Source: Tritrichomonas musculus
Taxonomy: Eukaryota; Parabasalia; Tritrichomonadida; Tritrichomonadidae
Assembly: GCA_039105265.1 (NCBI GenBank)
Contig: JAPFFF010000013.1
Coordinates: 1,550,001 to 1,614,000, forward strand
DNA: 64,000 nt
Direction: 5' to 3'
Under the pieces are notes generated by a model. The model was given only the letters and a program-made list of their open reading frames with translations. It was not told the origin of the DNA and did no database searches. How positions within the stretch are numbered: position 1 is the stretch's first letter; the number at the start of each line of letters is the position of its first letter. This document shows positions 30,938 through 39,629 of this stretch, piece by piece. The translations under genes were made by a program, and so were the position numbers.

Positions 30938-32233
30938 ATGAGTATTCAAAGTCAAAGCAATGATCAATGGATTCATCTTCAAACAAAAGCTTTTTCACGC
31001 TGGCTATCATATCAAATACAAAATAAAGCAGATTTCAATATCGAAGATTATACAAAAAATTTAGCAAATGGAATACTTTTCCTCCAATTAGCTCAAAATT
31101 TAACCAAAAATACTGTTTTGTGTAAATTGGATCATAATCCAAAAAATGAATTACAGCCGATTCAAAAATGTGAAAAAGCTTTAGATATGTTTCAAAAAGA
31201 TGGTATAAATTTGTCAGAAATAACTGCAAAAGATATTTACAATAGCAACAAAGAAAATATCCTCAATTTTATTTGGAATCTTATATGTCATTATTCGATA
31301 AATCAATCTATTTTGGATGAAGATTTATACAGAGATAATGACCAAATAGGAATCAGCAAATCAAACATTAGAGAAAAGCGAAATGAATCTAAAGAGATGG
31401 CTCAGAAAATACTCTCTTGGGCAACTGATAAAATAAGTTTATATCCAAACATAGAAGGATTTTATCCATACGAACTTGTTTTATGTGCGCTATTAGATCA
31501 GTATGTTCCTGAAAAAATTAACTATTACAATCTTAGCCCAAACGATTCGAAACATAATTTTAGCCTTGCAATAAATGTTATGAAAGAACTTGGAATTCCT
31601 GTTTACGTTTATTATGAAGAAATTAACGAATATGATCATCAAGTTGATGAGAAAACTCTTCTTCTTCAATTATCGTCGATAAAATATTTTATTTATAATC
31701 ATCAAATGTTTAATACAATAAATATCAATTCAATGAATGAAAAATTTATATCATCTGATTATCAAAACGTTGAATCAAATAATCTATTACTTTCACAACC
31801 ACCAGTTGTTATCTCGGACTCTTATGCATCTTCTTCTTCTATGTTTTCATACGAGGATAGCCTCATTTATTCTTCCTCCTCGCAACAACAAAAAGAAAGT
31901 GAAAATTCAAAAGCTATTGAAAATTCAAAGCTCATTGAAAATTCAAATGAAATTAATATTAAGCAAAATGATCAAATAAAAGAACAAAATGAAGCAAATA
32001 AAATGAACCCTGAAGATATGGTTTTGATTAGAAACTTGTCTTTTTGCAATTCAAATTCTCGTGAAGATTCAGAAAGCAAAGTTCCAATGAGCATTGAAGA
32101 TAAGTATTTGTTAAGAGACAACAATCCATTTCATCAAATAAAGCTTTTTAATATTCCTAAGAAAAATGATGGAAAATTGCCATGGTTTGTCACTTTTGCA
32201 GAGAAATGCAAAATCAAAAGACATCATTTTTGA
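30938..32233 (+). CDS. Tandem calponin-homology (actin-binding) protein
   Basis: A 431-residue protein. Two CH domains form an actin-binding module: CH1 at ~8-125 (WIHLQTKAFSRWLSYQI, NGILFLQLAQNLT, ILNFIWNLICHYS) and CH2 at ~150-255 (AQKILSWATDKI, YELVLCALLDQY, AINVMKELGIP, KTLLLQLSSIKYFIY). The first phrase is the classic 'Q.ktFt.Wln' actin-binding start. The C-terminal ~170 residues are a Ser/Glu/Asn-rich disordered tail without spectrin repeats, so it is not a full alpha-actinin or fimbrin. A role in crosslinking or regulating the trichomonad cortical actin skeleton is inferred from the family. Confidence 0.8.
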   Translation: MSIQSQSNDQWIHLQTKAFSRWLSYQIQNKADFNIEDYTKNLANGILFLQLAQNLTKNTVLCKLDHNPKNELQPIQKCEKALDMFQKDGINLSEITAKDIYNSNKENILNFIWNLICHYSINQSILDEDLYRDNDQIGISKSNIREKRNESKEMAQKILSWATDKISLYPNIEGFYPYELVLCALLDQYVPEKINYYNLSPNDSKHNFSLAINVMKELGIPVYVYYEEINEYDHQVDEKTLLLQLSSIKYFIYNHQMFNTININSMNEKFISSDYQNVESNNLLLSQPPVVISDSYASSSSMFSYEDSLIYSSSSQQQKESENSKAIENSKLIENSNEINIKQNDQIKEQNEANKMNPEDMVLIRNLSFCNSNSREDSESKVPMSIEDKYLLRDNNPFHQIKLFNIPKKNDGKLPWFVTFAEKCKIKRHHF

Positions 32234-32628
32234 ATATTTAAAAGAAAAACAAAATGTTTTAAAAAGTAGAATAATATAATTATAGAAATAGAGATTTCAA
32301 TAATAAACATATACAATAGAAGATTTTTTTCTTTTCCTCCATGTAGAGTTTTTAAACTCAGAAAATATAATGTGTAAACTATTCAATATTTTGATTTATC
32401 TCATCATTTGAATCATTTTCAAATATTCCAAATTACAGATTAATTATAAATTCCAAAACTTTCAAACCAAAGCTTTTCGCAATTTCTCTGAAAAAGAGTA
32501 GGTGGGTTTCACTTTTTTGATAAATATTTTGGCTTTTTAAAAGAGGGTTAATGAATCATTGATATCAATATTGAAGTATTCTTTTGAAAAATTATTTTCT
32601 TTTTATTGAAAATTGAAATTAAAAGGTC

Positions 32629-32659
<31 letters not shown>

Positions 32660-32804
32660 GAAAAGTTTCCAAATTTAATTTATTACTTAAAATATTTTTT
32701 AGATTATACAGTTGATTTATTTAATTATGTAACGCCAATATATACAACATAAAGTAACTAATCTTTGAATTCGGCAAAAAAAAATATGAATGCAAAAGAT
32801 AATT
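32234..32804. other. AT-rich DNA with poly(A)26 tract at the edge of region 2
   Basis: A 26-base A run at 32629-32654 and a GTAGGTGGGTTT string near 32,495-32,510 are the only landmarks. Just to the right, base composition and style change to those of a foreign-looking segment, so the boundary of region 2 probably lies within about 32,620-32,780. Confidence 0.4.
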
Positions 32805-32936
32805 ATGGAAAAGTTCATTTCATGTGAGAATTGCAATCAATGTATGCTTAAAAAAAATCTTTTTAAATATTATTACGAACCAATGCCTAAGATGATGAGG
32901 AGAAATAAAGTCTTTGCTGATATGATTAATAAGTAA
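32805..32936 (+). CDS. Small protein with C-x-x-C motif (43 residues), tentative
   Basis: The frame MEKFISCENCNQCMLKKNLF continues to a stop at 32936. It has a CENC-x2-C cluster that could bind metal, then an aromatic and basic tail. It lies 33 bases ahead of the next plus-strand frame, and both sit at the left edge of region 2. No family is recognised. The short length makes it doubtful, but its composition is less A/T-driven than surrounding non-coding DNA. Confidence 0.3.
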   Translation: MEKFISCENCNQCMLKKNLFKYYYEPMPKMMRRNKVFADMINK

Positions 32937-32969
32937 ACAATCTTTGTTATTATTTTTGTTTATATTTAA

Positions 32970-33242
32970 ATGAATATTTATGATATTAGTGAAAAAGAAA
33001 TTTTGTTTAACTTCATAAGTGAGCTAGCTAAGGGAGATGAGATTAAACCATTAAGGAAGCTTATAAAGAATAATCCTTACTGTAATCAATTTAATACTAA
33101 GGAACTTAATAATCAGATTAAGATAACTGGATACAAGTTTACTAAAAGAAATGGTAATTTAATACTAATAGTGGATAAGAAAGATAGTGTTAATGATAAG
33201 TGCCTTGGTGTATTAAAGGAGGTTATGAATGAGTTGATCTGA
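32970..33242 (+). CDS. Hypothetical protein (90 residues)
   Basis: It starts MNIYDISEKEILFNFISELA and is predicted to be helical, followed by a beta pair (QIKITGYKFTKRNGNLILIV) and a closing helix. The balanced composition and good codon texture suggest a real gene. It is transcribed towards the duplicated non-coding zone. No family is recognised. It may be a small DNA-binding protein of region 2, which is speculation. Confidence 0.4.
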   Translation: MNIYDISEKEILFNFISELAKGDEIKPLRKLIKNNPYCNQFNTKELNNQIKITGYKFTKRNGNLILIVDKKDSVNDKCLGVLKEVMNELI

Positions 33243-34597
33243 TAATATATTATTTTTGTCTTCGCTGGAATAATATTAAACAAAGATGTTTATATATGCT
33301 TATGTTCTGTCATCTGTCATCTGTCCACTACATTTTTTGGGAACTGATTTATCTAGTGACACAGTGACAGAGTGACATTATTACATCTTTCTTGTTGTAG
33401 TTAATTGGTCTCTCATTTGACCTGTCCATTTCATTATCTAAGAACAAGGAACATAAGCATTATTGATTATTAAGGTCTCGGCTTGAACGTGAATTAACCT
33501 TAGTACTTGAACGAACGAACAAAACGAATAAACAAATTGAATAGAATTGAATGAATGAATGATAGTATTAAGTAAATTAATGAACTGAAATGACCTAATT
33601 GAACAAATTGAATGAATTGAATGAATGATGTTGACTGGAATTAAACGAACGAATGCATTTGATTGGTCCATATTTCTCTGTTTCATGTTGTGGCTGTTGA
33701 TTAAAAGCAGAGGTGACAAAAATATAGTGACAATTCACCTGCTCACCTTTAATACAATTCACCTTAGTATTTAGAAATGGAATTGAATAAATGATGTTGA
33801 ATTGTCCCACTCTTTCTTGTTGTGATATTATTGTAAGTGTTATTGAACAAATTAACTACACTATTAAACGAACTGAATTGGCTGGAAGCAATAAGGTTAG
33901 AAAAATAGGGTTAAATCTAACCTGTTAACCTTTAATGCATTTTCCATAAATTGAGTGCTTGTTTTGACCTATTAATTGGCCTTAGTATTTTGATTATTTG
34001 AATGCATTTGATTGGTCATCTATCCACTCCATTTTCTGTTTCATGTTGTGGCTGTTGATCAAAAGCAGAGGTGGCAATTCACCTTAGTATTTAGAAATGG
34101 AATGTTGATAACCGTAAAAATGCTGATGATAAAGGTGAAAATGCTCTATGGTAAGACATTAGTTAAGACATATTAAGACGGGCAACTTACACTAGATTTT
34201 TTATTGTGGTTTCCTATGTAGAGTAGTGTCTTATTTCTTGTCTTATTTAAGACATTATTCATGACAATTGAAAGTTGACAAATTTTTTGACTAAGTTTGA
34301 AAGTTGAAAAAAAATGGGAGGGCTAAAAGTAGGAGAGGATTTTGGGCGTCAAAAGACAAGACAACTTAAGACACTAAGACGATACTTAACATAGGTTTTT
34401 GATATGAAGTCTTAAGGCAAGTACAAGTGTCTCAGTTTAAGCTTACATAGGTTCAACAACAAAAATAAAACGCGGTTTTTTCATATTAACTCTCTAGCTA
34501 TTTCATCAGGAGCATTAAAATCAAAGTCGTCATCATCATTGGTATTATCATTTTTGAACTTAGTTAGATATTCCTCACGGAGTACGTAACAATATGG
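33243..34597. other. Non-coding zone of region 2 with internal duplications
   Basis: Contains GAATGAAT/GAACGAAC-type simple repeats (about 33,500-33,660), the direct duplication described separately, and a stretch (about 34,140-34,440) rich in AAGACA and its complement TGTCTT. Two minus-strand frames of 71-93 codons in 33438-33810 are repeat-driven (I/H/S-rich) and are not called. Confidence 0.5.
33651..34101 (+). repeat. Direct duplication of a ~100 bp non-coding segment
   Basis: Copy 1 at 33651-33781 and copy 2 at 34000-34101 share three blocks: GAATGCATTTGATTGGTC; a ~40-base block from CTGTTTCATGTTGTGGCTG to AGCAGAGGTG; and CAATTCACCTTAGTATTTAG. Copy 1 carries ~37 extra bases between the second and third blocks. 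These may be remnants of subterminal repeats of the region 2 element. Confidence 0.7.
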
Positions 34598-36832
34598 TCA
34601 ACTCCCTTTGCGCCTTAATTGTTTAGCTTTGCAATAGCTATTCATGTGTTTATTGAACGTGATTTTGTTTGGAATATTGCTTAAATGTATTATATCCTGT
34701 GACCATTTCATGAAGTCATCGTATGAATCATCTTTGATATAACCCTCAACAAAATCTTTCTTATGATATTGAATGAACAATTCAGATGGCGATAAAGATG
34801 ATTGTTGGATATTTTCTTTTGACTCTGTCATTGGTATATTCCTGCTATTCCAATTACTAATATCACAGTTCATAAAGAATGTGAACAATTGTTGATAGAA
34901 CTCTGGATGATTGATTACTTGTGCAAGCTTGTTGAAATATTCATAATCACCAGCATATTTGTTTGATGTTGTGGTTACCATATAATGCCTATCTCCACGT
35001 TCTATTTTAACAGGTGCTATGTGATTACTGACAATTATTAAATTCACCACGTTCTCAACTTCACGTACTGGTTCACATTTCTGGTTAATTAACATCCTCT
35101 TTTCAGTTAGTATTGATTTAAGACTGTCAGCAATAAAGTGTTTGTTAGTATCCGCCGAAGAAATTTCATGCATACAATCAACTTCTTATTCTCAAGCATG
35201 GCATTAAACTTGCCAGTCAAGTAATCAAGGTTGTTTAAGTTAGGCGTTGCATAAATACCTAGTAGCTTGCAGATAATATCAGTAAAAGGCATGTTCCTTG
35301 ATCGCCGTTAATAACTAATGCGACTTCTGTTTTGGCCTTTGGGTTCTTGATTATGTATGATACCCACGACACTATATATTTATAAACTTCGTCATTATTA
35401 GCAGCAATAATGTCGTGAATATGTGTAAGTATTGGTTGGATAATGTCAGGTTTGAAATCATTAGTAATTGTGTAATCATATCCTTGGAAGTAACTAAATA
35501 TTGACGGATTATCGCTGTAAAAACGTATGGCCGATTTCATGAAGATATTTTTGTTGCGCCCACTATTGAATATCGTTAATGCGGTAACATCATGTTCTTT
35601 GCCTTCTTTAACGTATTTGCCCAAGTAAATAGAATTAAGTAATGTTGACAATCCTTTGTAATCCAAATATGAGAGTTTATAAGCGTTGTCTTCCATATTT
35701 GCATGTTCCTTGATAATGAACAATGGTTTACCAGAATTAATGAATACAAGTACTTGCTTCAAATCTGTAAGGAATTCTCCAACACGTATGCCATAACCAT
35801 TAGAATGTTCATAATGCTTGGTACGTAAAGTATCTAATGAAAATTCTCCCTTGATATTAAATATTACTGACTCATCGACTTTGTTTGGTACAAACTTACT
35901 AAGGTATTGATTACGAACATTTTTGTCAACGTTCTTGAGCAATGAGAAGAACCATTTATTACTGAGTTCTTGTTCATAATAATTAGCAAAGTTATCTACT
36001 GGACAGCCATTTGTATGTTCACGTTGATTATATCACCGTGTCAACACTGCAGATAGCGTTTGTAATTCATATGAAGAATGATACAGTATTGGTAAGATAG
36101 TTATTAAGTTATCGTACTCGGGTTCAAACTCACTAACTAATCCATACAATTCTTCTTCATTAAGCATTATCAATGAATTGTCAACAAGGAAGTTATCACC
36201 AATATTACGTGTAGGTATAACAGATTGTTGTTGATGATTGTTTGGTTTGGTTGATGCAAATACGGGGTTCTTTGTCAAAGTTGGTTTGTCCTTAAGCTTA
36301 AATAACGTTGACCATTGTGCTGCAGTTATTAATGGTTCATCTCCATGGACTTGAACAATATGCTGTGATGGAGTACCGGTAACTAATTTACCATGATTAT
36401 TCTTGTTATCTGGACTGCCAGGACTGTAAATCTTATCTGATAATACATGTCTGAACAATTGTCTTGTTGATGAATGATTATACCTAGGAACAAGCTTGTA
36501 AACATTTGGGTCACATAATTTATACACGCCGTCATACTTATAACCGCCTTTTGCGGTATGTGACATAATCATTTGTAAGTCTGATGCAGAGATCCTGGTT
36601 TCATAGCAAAGTACAAATGGACGAATGTTGGTGATATTAATGCTTCAAAGAATGGAATATATGCAAAATCGTGATCATTAATAGCGTTCCATGATACCTC
36701 AAATGGTTTAAAGTTATTTGATCTTGTCATGCAATCCACGTATTTGATCTTATTATTTGAAATAACCGGATCTAAATCTTCATCGCGCCAATCTATAGTT
36801 AAGCTATCATAATTGCTGTTACTTGCTGTCAT
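34598..36832 (-). pseudogene. D5-like superfamily 3 primase-helicase, multiply frameshifted
   Basis: Four consecutive minus-strand frames read as one protein. Frames 36832-36569 and 36572-36033 carry a primase/replicase-like N-terminal part (ISASDLQMIMSHTAKGG). Frame ~36020-35259 leads into the helicase core (YIVSWVSYIIKNPKAKTEV, ALVINGDQGT). Frame 35292-35107 contains the conserved NNLDYLTGKFNAMLENKKLI. Frame 35173-34598 has ISSADTNKHFIADSLKSILT, then VVNLIIVSNHIAPVKIERGD and DRHYMV. This is the order seen in D5/DUF5906-type viral and plasmid helicases. Frameshifts lie near 36,590, 36,035, 35,295 and 35,170. The one at 35,295 falls inside Walker A, so the GKS/T part is lost. The gene is dead. 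Confidence 0.75.
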
Positions 36833-37321
36833 ATTTTTGCGTGTAATTATTTTTGTGTAAAATATTGTTAAAAAAGAATGTTAAAAAAATAGTTGTGAAA
36901 ATAATTACCAAAACTTTCCACCTTCATATCGTTACCGCGTTTTGTTGGATTTGTTATTTATGTCATTGATTACTGTTTGCTGGATTGCTTCATAAAATAA
37001 AAATATATTTATGTTGTTGATAATATTAATAATTAATGTTGTTGATGATGCTAAATAATGTTGATAGATGCTGTTGTTGTTGTTGTTGATATTAATAATG
37101 TTGATAGATGATGCCTGTTGGTTAATGTTGTTGATGCTGATGCTGATGATAAATGATATTAATAATGTTAATGCTGCTGCTGTTGTTGTTGATGCTAATA
37201 ATGTTGATAGATGCTGATGTTAAATGTTGTTGTTAATGTTATTGATTGCTTCATAAAATAAAAATATATAATTGAATGGTTTACATTTATTATTTATATT
37301 GAATAGTTTACATTTTATTAT
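36833..37321. repeat. Simple-sequence DNA (TGT/TGA/TGC) with flanking direct repeat
   Basis: Degenerate trinucleotide-like DNA built from TGTTGT, TGATGC and ATAATGTTGATAGATG units fills about 36,960-37,245. A 26-base sequence starting GATTGCTTCATAAAATAAAA occurs at both edges (36983-37008 and 37244-37269). A further short tandem (TTGAATGGTTTACATTTATT and a variant) follows at about 37,273-37,320. No gene is present. Confidence 0.65.
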
Positions 37322-38719
37322 TTACTCTATCTTAACTAAATTATATACTCTTTGCATTTTACCTTTCTCTCTGTTATATCTACTTCTTATTTCATATCCT
37401 TCAGGCACTTCCTTCTCGTTTTTAAACCCAAAGTGCTGATATAACTGTTTTTTGCCATTAAACTCTCTGTTCAAATCATTTTCGTTTATCATTATTGTAT
37501 CCTTATTTGTTTCTTCCTCGAGCGAGGCGTTTGTCTCTTCAACAATAACTTCTCCAATCTTGCTCATGTATCTTATCCATGAATCTTTGTCCATTGATTG
37601 CCATGCATTAGCTCTCAATTGGTTTAATCTTGTCTTATATCTGTTATTGGCTACCTTGTATGTAAACTTCTCTTCTGGTACCTTTACTTGCCTCATGTAT
37701 AGATAAGCTGTTGAATTCTCGTTCCTGTTTCGTCCTACGAACTGTTCAACTGATGATACGGTATCTAATGGGGTCTGAATGAATATAGACAATAGATTTT
37801 CCTTCAGTGACTGACCTGATTGGATACATGAAGTAGCAATAACTATATCAACGTCCTCCGTGCTAACAAACTTGCCTTCATCACTTATCTCTACTTCCTT
37901 CTTATCAGAGTTGTACAATGCTTTATTAAGTTCATTGTAAATACACTCCTTTAATCGTTCACATTCATTCTTGTCTTCTATCTTAATTAATATCTTATCA
38001 TACCTCTTTATCTCTTCTAGTACTTGCTTAGCTATAGTCTCTCTTTGCTCTTCCATCTTACTCTTCTGCTTGTATAGATATATCGTTCTGTGGTATTTGA
38101 TGTCGGCTAATGGGTTTATCTTTTCGTATTCTTCAAAGACTGATAAGCAAGAAATGTCAGATGCTGTAGCAGTAATCAAGCCTACTTTATTAAACTCTCT
38201 ACAGATCTCTATTAACGATATGTGTTCTAGTAGTAGGTGTGCTTCATCAATAAGGAGTGTGTATTCACTGTTGAAATCTATTTGGTGGTGATAGAAATGC
38301 TCTATGATTCCTCCAAGACACTTAGATGCGGTAGAGAATGTAGTTATAACAACAGGTATAAAGTGCTTGATGGCTTCCTTAAACTCTTTAAATGCCCCTT
38401 CCTTGACAAATAACTTTATCATTTCATCTATGTTCTCGGGGTGATTGTTGTTTAATGCTACATACAACTTAGAGTAGAACTCCGCAACGATGTTAATGGT
38501 AGGTACGATGAGTATAAACTTGTTATCAGGTACTGAGTTATAGATCCATTTCCTTATTGCTGTTGATTTGCCTGAACCAATTGGTGCTTGGCAGATGAAC
38601 TTCTTTATGGCTTTCTCTATGGTTATCTCTTTTTCCGCACTTTTAGTATAAGTGATTTCATATGATTTAACGGGAAGGCTCTCAAACACATTCCAGTCAA
38701 CATATTGTTTGTTTGTCAT
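37322..38719 (-). CDS. Superfamily 2 helicase (DEAH-like)
   Basis: A 465-residue protein starting MTNKQYVDWNVFESLPVKSY; the upstream ATG at 38752 adds only 11 hydrophobic residues. Motifs: Walker A APIGSGKST (~45-53), motif II LLIDEAHLLL (~155-164), motif III GLITATASD (~181-189), motif V-like DIVIATSCIQSGQSL (~294-308) and motif VI EQFVGRNRN (~326-334). This is a complete helicase core, resembling the origin-binding/DEAH helicases of virus-like elements more than cellular RNA helicases. It is intact, unlike the neighbouring D5-like gene, with which it may have worked in replication of the region 2 element. Confidence 0.7.
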   Translation of the reverse strand: MTNKQYVDWNVFESLPVKSYEITYTKSAEKEITIEKAIKKFICQAPIGSGKSTAIRKWIYNSVPDNKFILIVPTINIVAEFYSKLYVALNNNHPENIDEMIKLFVKEGAFKEFKEAIKHFIPVVITTFSTASKCLGGIIEHFYHHQIDFNSEYTLLIDEAHLLLEHISLIEICREFNKVGLITATASDISCLSVFEEYEKINPLADIKYHRTIYLYKQKSKMEEQRETIAKQVLEEIKRYDKILIKIEDKNECERLKECIYNELNKALYNSDKKEVEISDEGKFVSTEDVDIVIATSCIQSGQSLKENLLSIFIQTPLDTVSSVEQFVGRNRNENSTAYLYMRQVKVPEEKFTYKVANNRYKTRLNQLRANAWQSMDKDSWIRYMSKIGEVIVEETNASLEEETNKDTIMINENDLNREFNGKKQLYQHFGFKNEKEVPEGYEIRSRYNREKGKMQRVYNLVKIE

Positions 38720-38954
38720 TTGGACAAGAATAAAAACAAAAAAAGAAAACAAATGATGAGTATTTAATTGGATGTGTATTTGTGCTTATGAGAGTGTTGT
38801 GTTTGCTATGATAAGTAGATGCTTGTATGTTTACTAGGTTCTTAATTGTATTATACTTATGAAGGTAAATATTTGGTCACGTTACTGACACAAAATCTGA
38901 CGCCTAGTATAGAAGCCTGTGGAAATTGTGTCATAGCGTGACCAATTGACACAG

Positions 38955-39073
38955 AGTATAGGCAGAGGGAACATAGCGACCGCGGCTGTATGCGAAGCTC
39001 CACGCAAAGGCGTGCCTGAGCTTGGCTGCGGAGCGTATAGGCTGGAGGAGAGAAGCGAACCACTGCCTATACT
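38955..39073. other. GC-rich segment with nested helices (possible structured RNA or element end)
   Basis: AGTATAGGCAG (38955-38965) pairs perfectly with CTGCCTATACT (39063-39073). Inside, CCGCGGC (38980-38986) pairs with GCTGCGG (39025-39031) through one G-U. AAGCTC (38995-39000) pairs with GAGCTT (39018-39023), and CACGC (39001-39005) pairs with GCGTG (39010-39014) around an AAAG loop. The segment is far richer in G+C than its surroundings. It does not match tRNA, 5S or any RNA I recognise. It could be an RNA, a hairpin telomere-like end, or a small transposon. Confidence 0.5.
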
Positions 39074-39075
39074 AT

Positions 39076-39320
39076 ACTACTTGTCTTTCGTATTTGGGCC
39101 TGAAGATTTAAGAGCCGATTCTATTGGAACCAACCTTGTTGAAAATGCCATCTGCATAGCTCGATCAAATTCATTTAATCTGAGGTGGTGCCGAATATTG
39201 ACAAGCTTTACATTATCTGAACTTAGAAAAATGCTTGCCAAAAAACTGGGGATTAAATTGTATATTCAAAAAAGGGTTAACGATGGTGGTTTAAGATTCA
39301 TTCAGATAATGAAGACATGA
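39076..39320 (+). pseudogene. Orphan 3' coding-like fragment
   Basis: The frame from the GC-rich segment to the stop at 39320 reads LSFVFGPEDLRADSIGTNLV followed by a helical and basic stretch (LSELRKMLAKKLGIKLYIQK) and ends QIMKT. It has protein-like composition but no ATG, since the open frame runs back into the GC-rich hairpin. I read it as the 3' end of a gene cut by an insertion. No family is recognised, and chance openness cannot be excluded. Confidence 0.3.
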
Positions 39321-39629
39321 TTAAAAAACCAGATTGGTGGTGCCCGACAATTTTATATGACGCATTTGAAGTAGTATATACGAGTCGGTTTCCGCTGGGG
39401 CTGGCACCCCACGCGTCAACACGAACTCGTCATAAAAGAAAAAGAAAAGAAAAGAAAAAAAAATAAAAAAGAAAAATAAAAAAAAAAAACTTCTTCTTCT
39501 TTTCATGTTATCCCACCCACCCACCTCAAAGCCTACCATCAATGAAACGGCACAGGTACCCCACCCCACAACCGCCCATCTATGAAACGGCACAGGTACC
39601 TGCCCCGAGAATCTCGTACCTATCCCTAC

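Larger units (their letters stand above)
32750..38850. mobile_element. Decayed virus-like element with D5-type and SF2 helicases (limits approximate)
   Basis: This ~6 kb block differs from the host DNA to the left: less extreme A+T and no host gene families. It carries two small plus-strand frames, a 1.3 kb duplicated non-coding zone, a wrecked D5-like helicase gene, an intact SF2 helicase and simple-sequence DNA. D5-type primase-helicases and stand-alone SF2 helicases occur in virus-like and plasmid-like elements. I could not find terminal repeats, so the limits are inferred. It might alternatively be part of the same insertion as the Maverick on its right. Confidence 0.45.
38720..39629. other. 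Junction zone between region 2 and the Maverick
   Basis: Holds the GC-rich structured segment (38955-39073), an open frame tail (39076-39320), a purine-rich A/G run (about 39,435-39,490) and a GC-rich stretch with two copies of ATGAAACGGCACAGGTACC (39542-39560 and 39582-39600). The left end of the Maverick should be here or just outside, but no terminal repeat can be paired inside the window. Confidence 0.45.

Noticed and set aside
6187-32510. AACCCACCTAC (~6,190) and GTAGGTGGGTTT (~32,500) as ends of one element
   Set aside because: They are 26 kb apart with host genes between and have no target duplication; probably coincidence or solo remnants.
33438-33810. Two overlapping minus-strand frames of 71 and 93 codons
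   Set aside because: They translate GAATGAAT-type repeats into His/Ser/Ile strings; a repeat artefact.
36569-36572. ATGA overlap between two frames as translational coupling
   Set aside because: The two frames are parts of one homologous protein; a frameshift explains the overlap better, and coupling of this kind is not expected in a eukaryote.
39470-39495. Poly(A)-rich run near 39,480 as a retrotransposon tail
   Set aside because: It is a mixed A/G tract without any retroelement gene nearby; simple-sequence DNA is the simpler reading.
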